This document shows, piece after piece, positions 1 to 9,530 of a DNA stretch of 64,000 bases. The stretch spans positions 62,001 to 126,000 of the forward strand of contig NZ_BQHY01000007.1 of NCBI RefSeq assembly GCF_021602155.1, written 5' to 3'. The position numbers and the translations under genes were made by a program. Position 1 is the stretch's first letter; each line of letters starts with the position of its first letter. The notes under the pieces are model-generated. The model saw only the letters and a list, made by a program, of their open reading frames with translations. It was not told where the DNA came from and made no database searches. Source of the stretch: Pseudomonas parakoreensis. Lineage in GTDB: Bacteria > Pseudomonadota > Gammaproteobacteria > Pseudomonadales > Pseudomonadaceae.

Positions 1-740
1 CTGATATCTGGCAACTCGATGTCGGTCAGGGCCTGGCGATCCTGATCCGCACACGTCATCACACGGTGCTCTACGACGCCGGGCCACGTTTCGGCGATTT
101 CGATCTGGGGCAGCGGGTGGTGCTGCCGGCGCTGCACAAACTGGGGGTCGAGCGCATCGACCTGATGCTGCTCAGTCATGCCGATGCCGACCATGCCGGT
201 GGTGCGCTGGCGGTATCGCGGGGCCTGAAAGTGACACGGGTGATCAGCGGCGATCCGCCCGGCCTGCCCGCCATCCTGCAGGCCGAGGCCTGCGAAAGCG
301 GACGCCAGTGGCAGTGGGATGGGGTCCGTTTTCAACTGTGGCAATGGTCGGCGGCCCAAGACAGTAATCAGCGCTCTTGTGTGTTGCAGATCGAGGCCAA
401 TGGCGAGCGTCTGCTGCTGACCGGCGATATCGACACGGCTGCCGAACGGGCTCTGCTGGAGAGTCCGTTGGCGCTACCAACGCATTGGCTGCAAGCGCCG
501 CATCATGGCAGCCGCAGTTCGTCTTCAATGGCACTGCTTCGGGCTCTGAGGCCGCATTCGGTGCTGATCTCCCGGGGGCAGGGCAATTCGTTCGGGCATC
601 CGCATCCGCTGGTGCTGGCGCGTTATCGCCAGCAAGGGCTGCGCATCTACGACAGCGCGCAGCACGGCGCCATTCATCTGCGCCTGGGCGGCTTTCAGGC
701 GCCATGGCTGATGCGTCAACAGCGGCGTTTCTGGCGGTGA
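1..740 (+). CDS. comEC: ComEC/Rec2 DNA-uptake protein, C-terminal fragment
   Basis: This is the 3' end of a gene that starts before the window; the reading frame is open from base 3 to the stop at 738-740, about 245 residues. The visible part is the metallo-beta-lactamase-like domain found at the C-terminus of ComEC. It shows the LDVGQG strand near the left edge, the metal-binding motif HADADHAGG about 60 residues in, a GDID segment and the APHHGSRSSS motif. ComEC is the inner-membrane channel that passes single-stranded DNA during transformation; the membrane part lies outside the window. Its place directly before exbB-exbD-lpxK is the usual Pseudomonas order. Confident in family; whether this strain is competent cannot be seen. 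Confidence 0.9.
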   Translation, partial: DIWQLDVGQGLAILIRTRHHTVLYDAGPRFGDFDLGQRVVLPALHKLGVERIDLMLLSHADADHAGGALAVSRGLKVTRVISGDPPGLPAILQAEACESGRQWQWDGVRFQLWQWSAAQDSNQRSCVLQIEANGERLLLTGDIDTAAERALLESPLALPTHWLQAPHHGSRSSSSMALLRALRPHSVLISRGQGNSFGHPHPLVLARYRQQGLRIYDSAQHGAIHLRLGGFQAPWLMRQQRRFWR

Positions 741-851
741 AACACCATTGATCGCGGGATCGGCGAATGCGGCATCAGGTCGTCGGGGCGGCGGGTCTTA
801 ATCGCGAACCGGTATGGTAAAGTGGCGCACTTTTTCGAGGGGACTGTCACT

Positions 852-1487
852 GTGTGGGAATTGGTCAAATCCGGCGGCTGGATGATGTTGCCGATCATTC
901 TGAGTTCCATCGCGGCCATGGCGATTGTCGCCGAGCGCCTGTGGACCCTGCGCGCCAGCCGCGTCACCCCCGAGCATCTGCTGGGCCAGGTCTGGGTCTG
1001 GATCAAGGACAAGCAGCTCAATAAAGAAAAGCTCAAGGAATTGCGCGCCAACTCGCCGCTGGGTGAAATCCTCGCCGCGGGCCTGGCCAACTCCAAGCAT
1101 GGTCGCGAGATCATGAAGGAATGCATCGAAGAAGCCGCCGCGCGGGTGATTCACGAGCTCGAACGCTACGTCAACGCGCTGGGCACCATTGCTGCCATGG
1201 CACCGTTGCTGGGCCTGCTGGGCACGGTACTGGGCATGATCGATATTTTCAGCGCTTTCACCGGTTCCGGCATGGCCACCAACGCTTCTGTGTTGGCCGG
1301 TGGTATTTCCAAGGCACTGATCACCACCGCAGCGGGCCTGATGGTCGGTATTCCATCGGTGTTCTTCCACCGTTTCCTGCAGCGCCGCATCGATGAACTG
1401 GTGGTGGGCATGGAGCAGGAAGCGATCAAACTGGTCGAAGTGGTGCAGGGCGACCGTGACGTCGATCTGGCCGGGGACAAAGCGTGA
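852..1487 (+). CDS. exbB: ExbB/TolQ-family proton channel subunit
   Basis: Inner-membrane protein of about 211 residues that, with ExbD, uses the proton motive force to drive TonB-type or similar energy transfer to the outer membrane. It has a hydrophobic segment right at the N-terminus (residues about 8-28) and two more in the C-terminal half, where the conserved MAPLLGLLGTVLGMI stretch and the TTAAGL motif of the MotA/TolQ/ExbB family are seen. I chose the GTG at 852 rather than the in-frame GTG at 822 because GAGGGG lies 9 bases before it and the product then begins with WELVKSGGW. The end overlaps exbD by four bases (GTGA), so the two are translationally coupled. Confidence 0.9.
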   Translation: MWELVKSGGWMMLPIILSSIAAMAIVAERLWTLRASRVTPEHLLGQVWVWIKDKQLNKEKLKELRANSPLGEILAAGLANSKHGREIMKECIEEAAARVIHELERYVNALGTIAAMAPLLGLLGTVLGMIDIFSAFTGSGMATNASVLAGGISKALITTAAGLMVGIPSVFFHRFLQRRIDELVVGMEQEAIKLVEVVQGDRDVDLAGDKA

Positions 1488-1912
1488 AATTCCGTCGCAA
1501 ACCCCGGGAAACGATCGACATCAACCTCGCGTCGCTGATCGACGTGGTGTTCATCCTGTTGCTGTTTTTCGTCGTGACCACCACCTTCACCCGTGAGACC
1601 CAGTTGCGCGTTGATCTGCCGGAATCGGTCAGCGGCTCGCCTGCCGAAGACCAGCAGCTCAAGCAACTGGACGTCGCGATCAGCGCCGAAGGTGTGTTCT
1701 CGGTGAACAACAAGATTCTGCCGAAGAACGACCTGGCGACGCTGATGGAAGCCATGCAGAAAGAAGCCAACGGTGACACCAACATGCCGTTGTCGATCAG
1801 TGCCGACGGCAAGACCCAGCACCAATCGGTGATCACCGCCATGGACGCGGCCGGCAAGCTCGGTTTCAGCCATCTGCGCATGACCACGGTCGAGGCGGCG
1901 CCCAAATCCTGA
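1484..1912 (+). CDS. exbD: ExbD/TolR-family biopolymer transport protein
   Basis: A 142-residue protein with a short cytoplasmic N-terminus ([19 protein letters not shown]), one membrane helix (about residues 20-38) and a periplasmic domain, the ExbD/TolR layout. The aspartate in [12 protein letters not shown] is the proton-carrying residue of the family. The start is GTG inside the exbB stop, and the stop TGA shares its last base with the lpxK ATG, so exbB-exbD-lpxK reads as one operon. With a single TonB-independent pair next to lipid A genes, the partner of this motor is not shown by the sequence. Confidence 0.9.
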   Translation: MKFRRKPRETIDINLASLIDVVFILLLFFVVTTTFTRETQLRVDLPESVSGSPAEDQQLKQLDVAISAEGVFSVNNKILPKNDLATLMEAMQKEANGDTNMPLSISADGKTQHQSVITAMDAAGKLGFSHLRMTTVEAAPKS

Positions 1913-2922
1913 TGAGCCTGTCCGATCGTTTGCTCGCCGCGTGGTATCAGGGGCACCCGGCCCTGACGCTGCTGCGGCCGCTGGAAATGCTCTACCGCCG
2001 CGTGGTGGTCAACAAGCGCCAACGCTTTCTCGACGGTGAAGGCCCGATCTATCAGCCACCGGTGCCGTTGATCGTGGTCGGCAACATCACCGTCGGCGGC
2101 ACCGGCAAGACGCCGATGATCCTGTGGCTGATCGAGCATTGCCGCCGTGCCGGCCTGCGCGTCGGCGTGGTCAGTCGTGGTTACGGCGCCAAACCGCCGC
2201 AACTGCCGTGGCGGGTCACCGCCGAGCAGAGCGCCGATATCGCCGGCGATGAGCCGCTGTTGATCGTGCAGCGCACCGGCGTACCGCTGATGATCGACCC
2301 TGATCGCAGTGCCGCGGTCAAAGCCTTGCTCGCCAGTGAACCGCTGGACCTGATCCTCTCCGACGATGGCATGCAGCATTACCGTCTGGCGCGGGATCTG
2401 GAGCTGGTGCTGATCGACGCCGCTCGTGGTTTGGGCAACAAGCGCTGCCTGCCGGCCGGTCCGTTGCGCGAGCCGATCGAGCGCCTGCAAAGCGTCGATG
2501 GCGTACTGTTCAACGGTGCCACGGCGGATCGTGAAGAGGGTTTCGCCTTTCACCTGCAGCCGACGTCGCTGGTCAATCTGCGCAGCGGCGAGCGCCAGCC
2601 GCTGGCGCATTTTGCGCCCGGTCAATCGGTGCACGCGGTGGCCGGGATCGGCAATCCGCAACGTTTCTTCAATACCCTCGAAGCGCTAGACTGGCGGGCA
2701 ATCCCCCATGCGTTTGCCGACCACGCCGAATACAGCGTGCAGGCCTTGAATTTCACACCGTCATTGCCGTTGGTGATGACCGAGAAGGATGCGGTGAAGT
2801 GCCGTGCCTTCGCGGCTGACGACTGGTGGTACCTGACGGTCGATGCCGTGCCGTCACCGGCCTTCGTGGCCTGGTTCGACACCCAGTTGATGCGCCTGTT
2901 GCCCGATCGTCTTTTGCCTTAA
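1912..2922 (+). CDS. lpxK: Tetraacyldisaccharide 4'-kinase
   Basis: LpxK phosphorylates the 4' position of the lipid A disaccharide precursor at the cytoplasmic face of the inner membrane. The 336-residue length is typical. The P-loop is visible as [12 protein letters not shown] near residue 57-68, preceded by an amphipathic N-terminus ([15 protein letters not shown]) that anchors it to the membrane; [19 protein letters not shown] and the MTEKDAVKC motif are also family signatures. It overlaps exbD by one base and is followed after 21 bases by a Trm112-like gene and kdsB, an envelope operon. Confidence 0.96.
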   Translation: MSLSDRLLAAWYQGHPALTLLRPLEMLYRRVVVNKRQRFLDGEGPIYQPPVPLIVVGNITVGGTGKTPMILWLIEHCRRAGLRVGVVSRGYGAKPPQLPWRVTAEQSADIAGDEPLLIVQRTGVPLMIDPDRSAAVKALLASEPLDLILSDDGMQHYRLARDLELVLIDAARGLGNKRCLPAGPLREPIERLQSVDGVLFNGATADREEGFAFHLQPTSLVNLRSGERQPLAHFAPGQSVHAVAGIGNPQRFFNTLEALDWRAIPHAFADHAEYSVQALNFTPSLPLVMTEKDAVKCRAFAADDWWYLTVDAVPSPAFVAWFDTQLMRLLPDRLLP

Positions 2923-2943
2923 CTCTTTATCCAGGGAATGTTC

Positions 2944-3129
2944 ATGGACACCAAATTGCTCGATATCCTCGCGTGCCCGATCTGCAAAGGCCCGCTCAAG
3001 CTCAGCGCCGACAAGACCGAACTGATCAGCAAGGGCGCCGGTCTGGCCTATCCGATCCGCGACGGCATCCCGGTGATGCTCGAAAGCGAAGCGCGCACCC
3101 TGACCACTGACGAGCGTCTGGATAAATGA
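2944..3129 (+). CDS. Trm112-family small protein (YcaR-like)
   Basis: A 61-residue protein starting [20 protein letters not shown] and ending with the conserved [17 protein letters not shown] segment, both marks of the Trm112/YcaR family. Trm112 proteins activate methyltransferases in eukaryotes and archaea; in bacteria the role is unclear. The single CPIC pair could bind metal but the second cysteine pair of full zinc-binding Trm112 is absent. I prefer the ATG at 2944 over the one at 2938 because the AGGGA ribosome site almost touches the latter. Its stop overlaps the kdsB start by four bases (ATGA). Confidence 0.85.
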   Translation: MDTKLLDILACPICKGPLKLSADKTELISKGAGLAYPIRDGIPVMLESEARTLTTDERLDK

Positions 3130-3890
3130 CCACTGCTTTCACCGTTGTCATCCCGTCGCGCTACGCCTCGACCCGCCTGCCGGGCAAACCGCTGCTGGAT
3201 ATCGCCGGCAAGCCGATGATCCAGCATGTCTGGGAACAGGCGAGCAAAAGCAGCGCCAGCCGCGTGGTGGTTGCGACTGACGATGCGCGCATCGTCGAGG
3301 CCTGCAAGGCGTTCGGCGCGGAAGTGGTGCTGACCCGTGAAGATCACAATTCCGGCACCGATCGTCTGGCTGAAGTCGCCGCCAAACTGGGCCTTGCGCC
3401 GGACGCGATCGTGGTCAACGTGCAAGGCGATGAACCGTTGATCCCGCCAAGCGTGATCGACCAGGTCGCCGCCAACCTCGCGGCCCACACCGAAGCGCGC
3501 ATGGCCACGCTGGCCGAGCCGATCGAAGACGTCGAAACCCTGTTCAACCCCAACGTGGTCAAGGTCGTCAGCGACATTAACGGTCTCGCGCTGACCTTCA
3601 GTCGCGCCACCTTGCCGTGGGCCCGCGATGCTTTCGCCAAGAGCCGCGACGTGTTGCCCGAAGGCGTGCCGTACCGTCGCCACATCGGCATTTATGCCTA
3701 CCGCGCCGGCTTCCTTCAGGACTTTGTGAGCTGGGGCCCGTGCTGGCTGGAAAACACCGAATCGCTGGAACAGCTGCGTGCTCTGTGGCATGGCGTACGG
3801 ATTCATGTGGCCGATGCGTTGATCGCGCCGCCAACCGGGGTCGACACCGTTGAAGACCTCGAGCGCGTTCGTCGCCTGCTGGAGGCCTGA
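3126..3890 (+). CDS. kdsB: 3-deoxy-manno-octulosonate cytidylyltransferase
   Basis: KdsB activates KDO as CMP-KDO for the LPS inner core. The 254-residue protein shows the N-terminal nucleotide-binding motif [15 protein letters not shown], the [11 protein letters not shown] loop with its metal-binding aspartate, and the [13 protein letters not shown] segment, all typical of KdsB. It starts within the Trm112 stop and its own stop TGA gives the A of the next ATG (base 3890), so it is coupled on both sides. Confidence 0.97.
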   Translation: MTTAFTVVIPSRYASTRLPGKPLLDIAGKPMIQHVWEQASKSSASRVVVATDDARIVEACKAFGAEVVLTREDHNSGTDRLAEVAAKLGLAPDAIVVNVQGDEPLIPPSVIDQVAANLAAHTEARMATLAEPIEDVETLFNPNVVKVVSDINGLALTFSRATLPWARDAFAKSRDVLPEGVPYRRHIGIYAYRAGFLQDFVSWGPCWLENTESLEQLRALWHGVRIHVADALIAPPTGVDTVEDLERVRRLLEA

Positions 3891-4354
3891 TGCGCGTTCT
3901 GTTCGTGTGCCTGGGCAACATCTGCCGGTCGCCCACCGCTGAAGGCGTGTTACGCCACAAACTGCGCGCAGCGGGGCTGGAAAATCAGGTCGAAGTGGCC
4001 TCCGCCGGCACCGGTGACTGGCACGTCGGCAATCCGCCGGACAAACGCAGCCAGGCCGCAGCCAAAGTGCGGGGTTATGACCTGTCAGCGCAACGCGCGC
4101 AGCAGGTCAGCCGTGCCGATTTCGCCAGTTACGACCTGATTCTGGCCATGGACCACAGCAACCTGCGCAACCTCAAGGCCCTGCAGCCGTCCACTGGCAA
4201 GGCTGAACTCGATCTGTTTTTGCGGCGTTACGCCGGTGTGGTCGATGAAGTGCCGGATCCGTACTACGACGGCGATCAGGGCTTCGAGCAGGTACTGGAC
4301 CTGATCGAAGCGGCGTGTGACCAACTGTTGATCGAAGTGAAGGGCCGGTTATGA
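3890..4354 (+). CDS. Low-molecular-weight protein tyrosine phosphatase
   Basis: A 154-residue cytoplasmic enzyme of the LMW-PTP family. The P-loop is CLGNICRS with the catalytic cysteine C7 and arginine R13 (CX5R), and the general-acid loop DPYYDG lies about 120 residues in. Bacterial members dephosphorylate BY-kinases in polysaccharide export or act on other targets. Here no kinase gene is adjacent; the gene is packed between kdsB and murB (one-base and four-base overlaps), so it is part of the envelope operon. The substrate is unknown. Confidence 0.93.
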   Translation: MRVLFVCLGNICRSPTAEGVLRHKLRAAGLENQVEVASAGTGDWHVGNPPDKRSQAAAKVRGYDLSAQRAQQVSRADFASYDLILAMDHSNLRNLKALQPSTGKAELDLFLRRYAGVVDEVPDPYYDGDQGFEQVLDLIEAACDQLLIEVKGRL

Positions 4355-5370
4355 GTTTGCAGCTTCAATCACAGGTTTCGCTGAAACCGTTCAACAGTTT
4401 TGGCGTCGATGTTCGCGCGCAGTTGTTTGCCGAGGCCCACAGCGACGCCGACGTCCGCGAAGCGCTGGCCTATGCGTCTGCCCATGACGTGCCGTTGCTG
4501 GTGATCGGCGGCGGCAGCAACCTGCTGCTGACCGCAGACATTCCGGCGCTGGTGCTGCGCATGGCGACCCGAGGCATTCGGCTGATCAGTGACGACGGCA
4601 ACCGTGTAGTGATCGAAGCCGAAGCCGGCGAGCCGTGGCATCCGTTCGTGCAGCACACGCTGGCGCAGGGTTTTTCCGGTCTGGAAAACCTCAGCCTGAT
4701 ACCCGGCACTGTTGGCGCGGCGCCGATGCAGAACATCGGCGCCTACGGCGTTGAGATCAAGGATGTGTTCGCCGGGCTGACCGCGCTGGACCGCCAGACC
4801 GGCGAACTGCGCGACTTCAGCCTGGAGGAGTGCAACTTCGCCTACCGCGACAGTCTGTTCAAGCAGCAGCCGGGACGTTGGCTGATCCTGCGGGTGCGCT
4901 TCAAGCTTGATCGTGTCGCGCATCTGCATTTGGAATACGGCCCGGTGCGCCAGCGCCTGACCGAGCAGGGCATTGAGCAACCAACGCCGAGCGACGTCAG
5001 CCGCGCAATCTGCAGTATCCGCAGCGAAAAACTGCCGGATCCGGCGGTGCTCGGCAATGCCGGCAGTTTCTTCAAGAATCCACTGGTATCGGCTGCACTG
5101 GTCGAGCAGATCAAGGCGCAACACCCGGATCTGGTGGCCTATGCACAGCCGGACGGGCAGGTGAAACTGGCGGCCGGTTGGCTGATTGAGCGCGCCGGTT
5201 GGAAAGGTTTTCGCGAGGCTGATGCCGGCGTGCATAAATTGCAGGCGCTGGTGCTGGTCAACTACGGCACCGCCACCGGCCTGCAATTGCTGGAGCTGGC
5301 GCAACGCATCCAGAAAGATATTGCCGAACGTTTCAATGTCGAACTGGAAATGGAGCCGAACCGTTATTGA
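4351..5370 (+). CDS. murB: UDP-N-acetylenolpyruvoylglucosamine reductase
   Basis: MurB reduces UDP-GlcNAc-enolpyruvate to UDP-MurNAc with FAD and NADPH. The 339-residue length and sequence fit the E. coli-like type I: NSFGVDV near the N-terminus, the FAD-binding GGGSNLLL motif, IPGTVGAAPMQNIGAYGVEI, the YRDSLFK segment and GNAGSFFKNP containing the catalytic serine. It overlaps the phosphatase gene by four bases and is the last gene of the operon; an intrinsic terminator follows 25 bases later. Confidence 0.97.
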   Translation: MSLQLQSQVSLKPFNSFGVDVRAQLFAEAHSDADVREALAYASAHDVPLLVIGGGSNLLLTADIPALVLRMATRGIRLISDDGNRVVIEAEAGEPWHPFVQHTLAQGFSGLENLSLIPGTVGAAPMQNIGAYGVEIKDVFAGLTALDRQTGELRDFSLEECNFAYRDSLFKQQPGRWLILRVRFKLDRVAHLHLEYGPVRQRLTEQGIEQPTPSDVSRAICSIRSEKLPDPAVLGNAGSFFKNPLVSAALVEQIKAQHPDLVAYAQPDGQVKLAAGWLIERAGWKGFREADAGVHKLQALVLVNYGTATGLQLLELAQRIQKDIAERFNVELEMEPNRY

Positions 5371-5394
5371 GGCTACGCTTCAAGTCGGTATCCA

Positions 5395-5429
5395 AAGCCC
5401 TGCACTGAGCGAAAGTGCAGGGCTTTTTT
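5395..5429 (+). terminator. Intrinsic terminator after murB
   Basis: A perfect 11-bp stem (AGCCCTGCACT with AGTGCAGGGCT) with a short GAGCGAA loop followed by six T residues closes the exbB-murB operon. Confidence 0.9.
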
Positions 5430-5552
5430 GTTAACGGTGGGTTAACTTAGCCAGCTAACGATAACCGTCATTTGCTCCACCCAAGGCCCGGTGCAGACGT
5501 TCGCGTCGGCACAAGAGAGCCATGGTTAATACAGATCAGTAAGCAGTGTTCT

Positions 5553-5652
5553 CTGTGGCGAGGGAGCTTGCTCCCGCTGGACTGCGTAGCAGACCCTGCC
5601 TGAAAACCGGGCCGCTACGCGCTCCAGCGGGAGCAAGCTCCCTCGCCACAGG
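5553..5652. repeat. REP-type inverted repeat pair, GGCGAGGGAGCTTGCTCCC class
   Basis: The arm CTGTGGCGAGGGAGCTTGCT is repeated in inverted orientation about 60 bases later. Each arm itself contains a small hairpin (GGGAGCTTGCTCCC). The same class occurs at 34350-34486. This is the structure of Pseudomonas REPINs, mobilised in trans by RAYT transposases; no RAYT gene is in the window. Confidence 0.85.
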
Positions 5653-5761
5653 TTCAGTGTTCGGCTTCACTGATGTGTATTGGCCCATTAGCCTGAGTCG
5701 ATCTGCGTGAACCACCGCCAGTTCTGCTCGACCCCATAACCACTAATATGCGGGCGTGCCC

Positions 5762-6232
5762 ATGATTACCCTGAAACTAAACGGTCAAGACCATTCCCTC
5801 GATGTCACGGAAGACATGCCGCTGTTGTGGGCTATTCGTGATGTCGCCGGTTACAACGGCACCAAATTCGGCTGCGGCATGGGCCTGTGTGGCGCCTGCA
5901 CCATTCATATCGACGGCTTGCCGGCGCGCAGTTGCATCACGCCGATCGGCTCGGTGATCGGGCAGAACGTCAGTACCATCGATAACCTGCACGCCGATCC
6001 GGTCGGGAAAGTCGTTCAGCAAGCCTGGCTCGACAGCGCTGTGGCGCAATGTGGTTTCTGTCAGGGCGGGCAGATCATGTCTGCCACGGCGTTGCTTAAA
6101 ACCAATCCGGATCCGAGCGACGAGCAGATCGAAGAAGCGATGGTCGGCAACATTTGCCGGTGCGGCACGTATAACCGGATCAAGACCGCGATCCGTCAGG
6201 CCTCGACTCACCTGAAGGAGGCCAAGGCATGA
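5762..6232 (+). CDS. 2Fe-2S subunit of a molybdenum hydroxylase (isoquinoline 1-oxidoreductase alpha type)
   Basis: A 156-residue small subunit carrying two [2Fe-2S] clusters that passes electrons from the molybdenum centre to an external acceptor. The N-terminal plant-ferredoxin cluster is seen in CGMGLCGACTIHIDG plus a later cysteine (ARSC); the C-terminal cluster is in CGFCQGGQ and NICRCGTYNRI. I chose ATG 5762 over the GTG two codons earlier because the product then starts MITLKLNGQ as in the family; no strong ribosome site is visible. It overlaps the large subunit by four bases. No FAD subunit gene follows, which is typical of the Ior-type two-subunit enzymes. The substrate could be an N-heterocycle or an aldehyde. 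Confidence 0.88.
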   Translation: MITLKLNGQDHSLDVTEDMPLLWAIRDVAGYNGTKFGCGMGLCGACTIHIDGLPARSCITPIGSVIGQNVSTIDNLHADPVGKVVQQAWLDSAVAQCGFCQGGQIMSATALLKTNPDPSDEQIEEAMVGNICRCGTYNRIKTAIRQASTHLKEAKA

Positions 6233-8550
6233 GCCGCTTGCCGAACGATTTCGCCCTGAGCAATCTCAGCCGCCGCGGTTTTCTCAAAGGCGTCGGCGCC
6301 ACGGGCGCATTGGTGCTGGCCGCGAGCTGGGGCTGGCAGGATGCATTGGCTGAAGACGCGCCGAAGAAGTTTGGCGCTGATGGCATGCCCAACGGCTGGA
6401 TTGACGATCCCAAGGTTTACGTGAGCATTGCCGCAGATGGCACGGTCACCGTGGTCTGCAATCGTTCGGAAATGGGCCAGGGCGTGCGCACCAGCCTGAC
6501 CATGGTGGTCGCCGATGAACTGGACGCCGATTGGGCCAGGGTCAAAGTGCAGCAGGCGCCGGGCGATGAAGTGCGGTTCGGCAATCAGGACACTGACGGT
6601 TCACGCAGCATGCGGCACTGGTATGAACCGATGCGCCGTTGCGGCGCGGCGGCCCGGACCATGCTGGAACAGGCAGCTGCCGCGCAGTGGCAGGTACCCG
6701 TAGGCGAGTGCCATGCGCAGTTGCACAAAGTGCTGCACATACCGTCCGGCCGCGAGCTGGGTTACGGCGAACTTGCCGCGGCAGCCAGTGCGCTGGCGGT
6801 GCCAGCCCGTGACAGCTTGCGCTTCAAGCAGCCGTCGGAGTTTCGCTACATCGGCAAGGAAGGCACCAAAGCCATTGACGGTGCCGACATCGTCAACGGG
6901 CGCGCGGTGTATGGCGCCGACGTGCATTTCGACGGCATGCTCTACGCGACCATCGCCCGTCCGGCGGTGTATGGCGGCAAGGTCAAGTCGCTGGATGACA
7001 GCGCCGCGCTGAAGGTTCCGGGTGTGCTGAAGGTCATGCAGATCGAGAGCCGTCCACTGCCTTCGGAATTCCAGCCGCTGGGCGGCGTTGCGGTGATTGC
7101 CAGCAATACCTGGGCGGCGATCAAGGGCCGCGAGGCGCTGAAGATCGAATGGGACGACGGGCCCAACGCCAGTTATGACTCGATCGCTTACCGCAAAGCG
7201 CTGGAAGCGGCGTCGCGCAAACCCGGCAAAGTGGTGCGCAATACCGGTGATATCGACAAGGCGTTGAGCGGCGCTGCCAGTAGCCTCGAAGCCTCCTATT
7301 ATTTGCCGCATCTGGCCCAAGCACCGATGGAGCCGATGGTCGCCATCGCTCGCTACGACAAAGGTGTGTGTGAAGCGTGGGCGCCGAGCCAGGCGCCGCA
7401 GGTGACTCGTGAACGCATCGCCGAGCGTCTGGGGCTGCCGTTCGACAATGTCACCTTCAACGTCACGCTGCTCGGTGGTGGTTTCGGCCGTAAATCCAAG
7501 CCGGATTTCGTCGTCGAAGCGGCGATCCTTGCCAAGGAGTTCCCCGGTAAAGCGGTGCGAGTGCAATGGACCCGCGAAGATGACATCCATAACTCGTATT
7601 TCCACACAGTGTCCGCCGAGTATTTGAAGGCGGCTGTCGGCAAGGACGGCATGCCGTCCGGCTGGCTGCACCGTACCGTGGCGCCGAGCATTACCGCGCT
7701 GTTTGCGCCGGGCATGAACCATGAAGCGGCGTTCGAATTGGGCATGGGCTTTACCAACATGGCCTACGCGATTCCCAACGTGCGCCTGGAAAACCCCGAA
7801 GCCACGGTGCATACCCGGGTCGGCTGGTATCGCTCGGTGTCGAACATTCCTCACGGGTTTGCGATTCAGAGTTTTGTCGATGAACTGGCGCACAAGGCCG
7901 GTATTGATCCGCTGAAGTATCAGATCAAGTTGCTCGGCCCGGATCGGCAGATTGACCCGCGCACCCTGAGCGAGGAGTGGAACTACGGCGAATCCCCCGA
8001 GCGCTACCCGATCGACACCGGACGCATGCGCACGGTACTGGAAACTGCGGCCAAGGCTGCCGGTTGGGGACGTCAGTTGCCCAACGGCCGTGGTCTGGGT
8101 CTGGCGGTGCATTACAGCTTCGTCACCTATGTGGCGGCGGTGATCGAAGTCGAGGTCAAGGACGACGGTACGCTGATCGTGCACAAGGCTGACATCGCCG
8201 TCGATTGCGGGCCGCAGATTAACCCGGAACGCATCCGCTCGCAGTTCGAAGGCGCCTGTGTGATGGGCCTGGGCAACGCGGTGCTGGGTGAAATCAGCTT
8301 CAAGGACGGCAAGGTCCAGCAGGACAACTTCCACATGTACGAAGTGGCGCGCATGTCGCTGGCGCCGAAGGCAATCGCGGTGCATTTGGTGACGCCGCCG
8401 GGCGATGTGCCATTGGGTGGTGTTGGTGAACCCGGCGTACCACCGATTGCGCCGGCGCTGTGTAACGCCATCTTCGCTGCCACCGGCCAGCGCATCCGCA
8501 ACCTGCCGGTGCGTTATCAGTTGCAGGGTTGGCAAAAGGCGCAAGCGTGA
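6229..8550 (+). CDS. Molybdopterin-binding subunit of a molybdenum hydroxylase (isoquinoline 1-oxidoreductase beta type), Tat-exported
   Basis: The 773-residue catalytic subunit of the xanthine oxidase superfamily, IorB branch. Residues about 15-45 form a twin-arginine signal (SRRGFLKG followed by a hydrophobic AlaGly-rich core ATGALVLAAS), so the enzyme probably works in the periplasm, carrying its small subunit along. Family motifs include SEMGQGVRTSL, the GGGFGRKSKPDF loop near residue 420, and the C-terminal PLGGVGEPGVPPIAPA segment with the glutamate that serves as catalytic base. Genes for XdhC and a MocA-like enzyme follow at once, which supports a sulfurated cytidine-dinucleotide form of the cofactor. 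Substrate not known. Confidence 0.9.
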   Translation: MSRLPNDFALSNLSRRGFLKGVGATGALVLAASWGWQDALAEDAPKKFGADGMPNGWIDDPKVYVSIAADGTVTVVCNRSEMGQGVRTSLTMVVADELDADWARVKVQQAPGDEVRFGNQDTDGSRSMRHWYEPMRRCGAAARTMLEQAAAAQWQVPVGECHAQLHKVLHIPSGRELGYGELAAAASALAVPARDSLRFKQPSEFRYIGKEGTKAIDGADIVNGRAVYGADVHFDGMLYATIARPAVYGGKVKSLDDSAALKVPGVLKVMQIESRPLPSEFQPLGGVAVIASNTWAAIKGREALKIEWDDGPNASYDSIAYRKALEAASRKPGKVVRNTGDIDKALSGAASSLEASYYLPHLAQAPMEPMVAIARYDKGVCEAWAPSQAPQVTRERIAERLGLPFDNVTFNVTLLGGGFGRKSKPDFVVEAAILAKEFPGKAVRVQWTREDDIHNSYFHTVSAEYLKAAVGKDGMPSGWLHRTVAPSITALFAPGMNHEAAFELGMGFTNMAYAIPNVRLENPEATVHTRVGWYRSVSNIPHGFAIQSFVDELAHKAGIDPLKYQIKLLGPDRQIDPRTLSEEWNYGESPERYPIDTGRMRTVLETAAKAAGWGRQLPNGRGLGLAVHYSFVTYVAAVIEVEVKDDGTLIVHKADIAVDCGPQINPERIRSQFEGACVMGLGNAVLGEISFKDGKVQQDNFHMYEVARMSLAPKAIAVHLVTPPGDVPLGGVGEPGVPPIAPALCNAIFAATGQRIRNLPVRYQLQGWQKAQA

Positions 8551-9530
8551 TGGACAGCGCCGATCTCAACGTTCTGCGCAGCGTGCTCGAATGGCGCCGC
8601 GCCGGGCAGCGAGTGGTGCTGTTCAGCGTGGTGCAAACCTGGGGCACCGCGCCCCGGGCGCCGGGTGCGATGCTCGCGTTGCGCGAGGACGGCGTGGTGA
8701 TTGGCTCGGTGTCGGGCGGTTGTGTCGAGGATGACTTGATCGCCCGTCTGCACGACGGGCGCATCGCCAGCGACGGACCACCGGTGCAACTGATTACCTA
8801 TGGCGTCACCCGCGAGGAGGCTGCGCGCTTCGGCTTGCCCTGTGGCGGCACGTTGCGTCTGACCGAAGAGCGGGTCGCTGATCCGGCGTGGGTCGCCGAA
8901 TTGCTCGCGCGGTGTGAAGCGCATGAAATTGTCGCCCGTGAGCTGAACATCGAAACCGGTGAAGTGGTGCTATCAGCGGCGAGCAAATCCGATGTGCTGG
9001 CATTCGACGGCAAGACCCTGCGCGCCATTTATGGCCCGCGCTGGCGTCTGCTGTTGATTGGCGCCGGGCAGCTGTCGCGCTACGTGGCGGACATGGCCCG
9101 GCTGCTGGATTTCGAAGTGCTGATTTGCGATCCGCGTACCGAGTTCGTCTACGGTTGGGAAGAGCATCACGGGCGCTTTGTTCCGGGCATGCCGGATGAC
9201 GCTGTACTAAGCATTCAGACGGACGAACGCACAGCCATCGTCGCGCTGACCCACGACCCACGTCTGGATGATATGGCGTTGCTTACGGCGCTCGATTCGC
9301 CGGCCTTCTATGTCGGCGCACTCGGTTCGCGGGTCAACAGCCAGAAGCGCCGGGACAATCTGGCTCAGTTAGGCTTGTCAGAATCAGCCATTGCGCGATT
9401 GCATGGGCCGATCGGTCTGCACATCGGCAGCCATTCACCGGCGGAGATTGCCCTGTCGTTGTTGGCGGAGATTGTGGCGATCAAGAACGGCGTCGAGTTG
9501 AAACAGAAAAACGTTAGGGACAAGCCATGA
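8550..9530 (+). CDS. XdhC-family molybdenum cofactor insertion/sulfuration chaperone
   Basis: A 326-residue XdhC-type protein: an N-terminal XdhC/CoxI domain with GTAPRAPGAMLAL and GSVSGGCVEDDL, and a C-terminal Rossmann-like domain (LLLIGAGQLSRYVA ... YVGALGSRVNSQKRRDNL). Such proteins bind Moco, protect its terminal sulfur and deliver it to hydroxylases. The ATG at 8550 shares its A with the stop of the large subunit gene, so I reject the in-frame start at 8529. The next gene starts inside its stop (ATGA at 9527). Confidence 0.9.
   Translation: MDSADLNVLRSVLEWRRAGQRVVLFSVVQTWGTAPRAPGAMLALREDGVVIGSVSGGCVEDDLIARLHDGRIASDGPPVQLITYGVTREEAARFGLPCGGTLRLTEERVADPAWVAELLARCEAHEIVARELNIETGEVVLSAASKSDVLAFDGKTLRAIYGPRWRLLLIGAGQLSRYVADMARLLDFEVLICDPRTEFVYGWEEHHGRFVPGMPDDAVLSIQTDERTAIVALTHDPRLDDMALLTALDSPAFYVGALGSRVNSQKRRDNLAQLGLSESAIARLHGPIGLHIGSHSPAEIALSLLAEIVAIKNGVELKQKNVRDKP

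Larger units (their letters stand above)
5371..5761. other. Intergenic region between murB and the molybdenum hydroxylase operon
   Basis: This 391-base gap holds the murB terminator, then about 120 bases without recognisable signals, then a REP-type inverted repeat pair (5553-5652), and a last 100 bases that must carry the promoter of the hydroxylase operon. I see no convincing promoter hexamers or operator there and no ORF worth calling. Confidence 0.6.

Noticed and set aside
5553-5652. CRISPR-like repeat
   Set aside because: Only two arms in inverted orientation with no spacer series; it is a REP-type pair. No CRISPR array was seen in the window.
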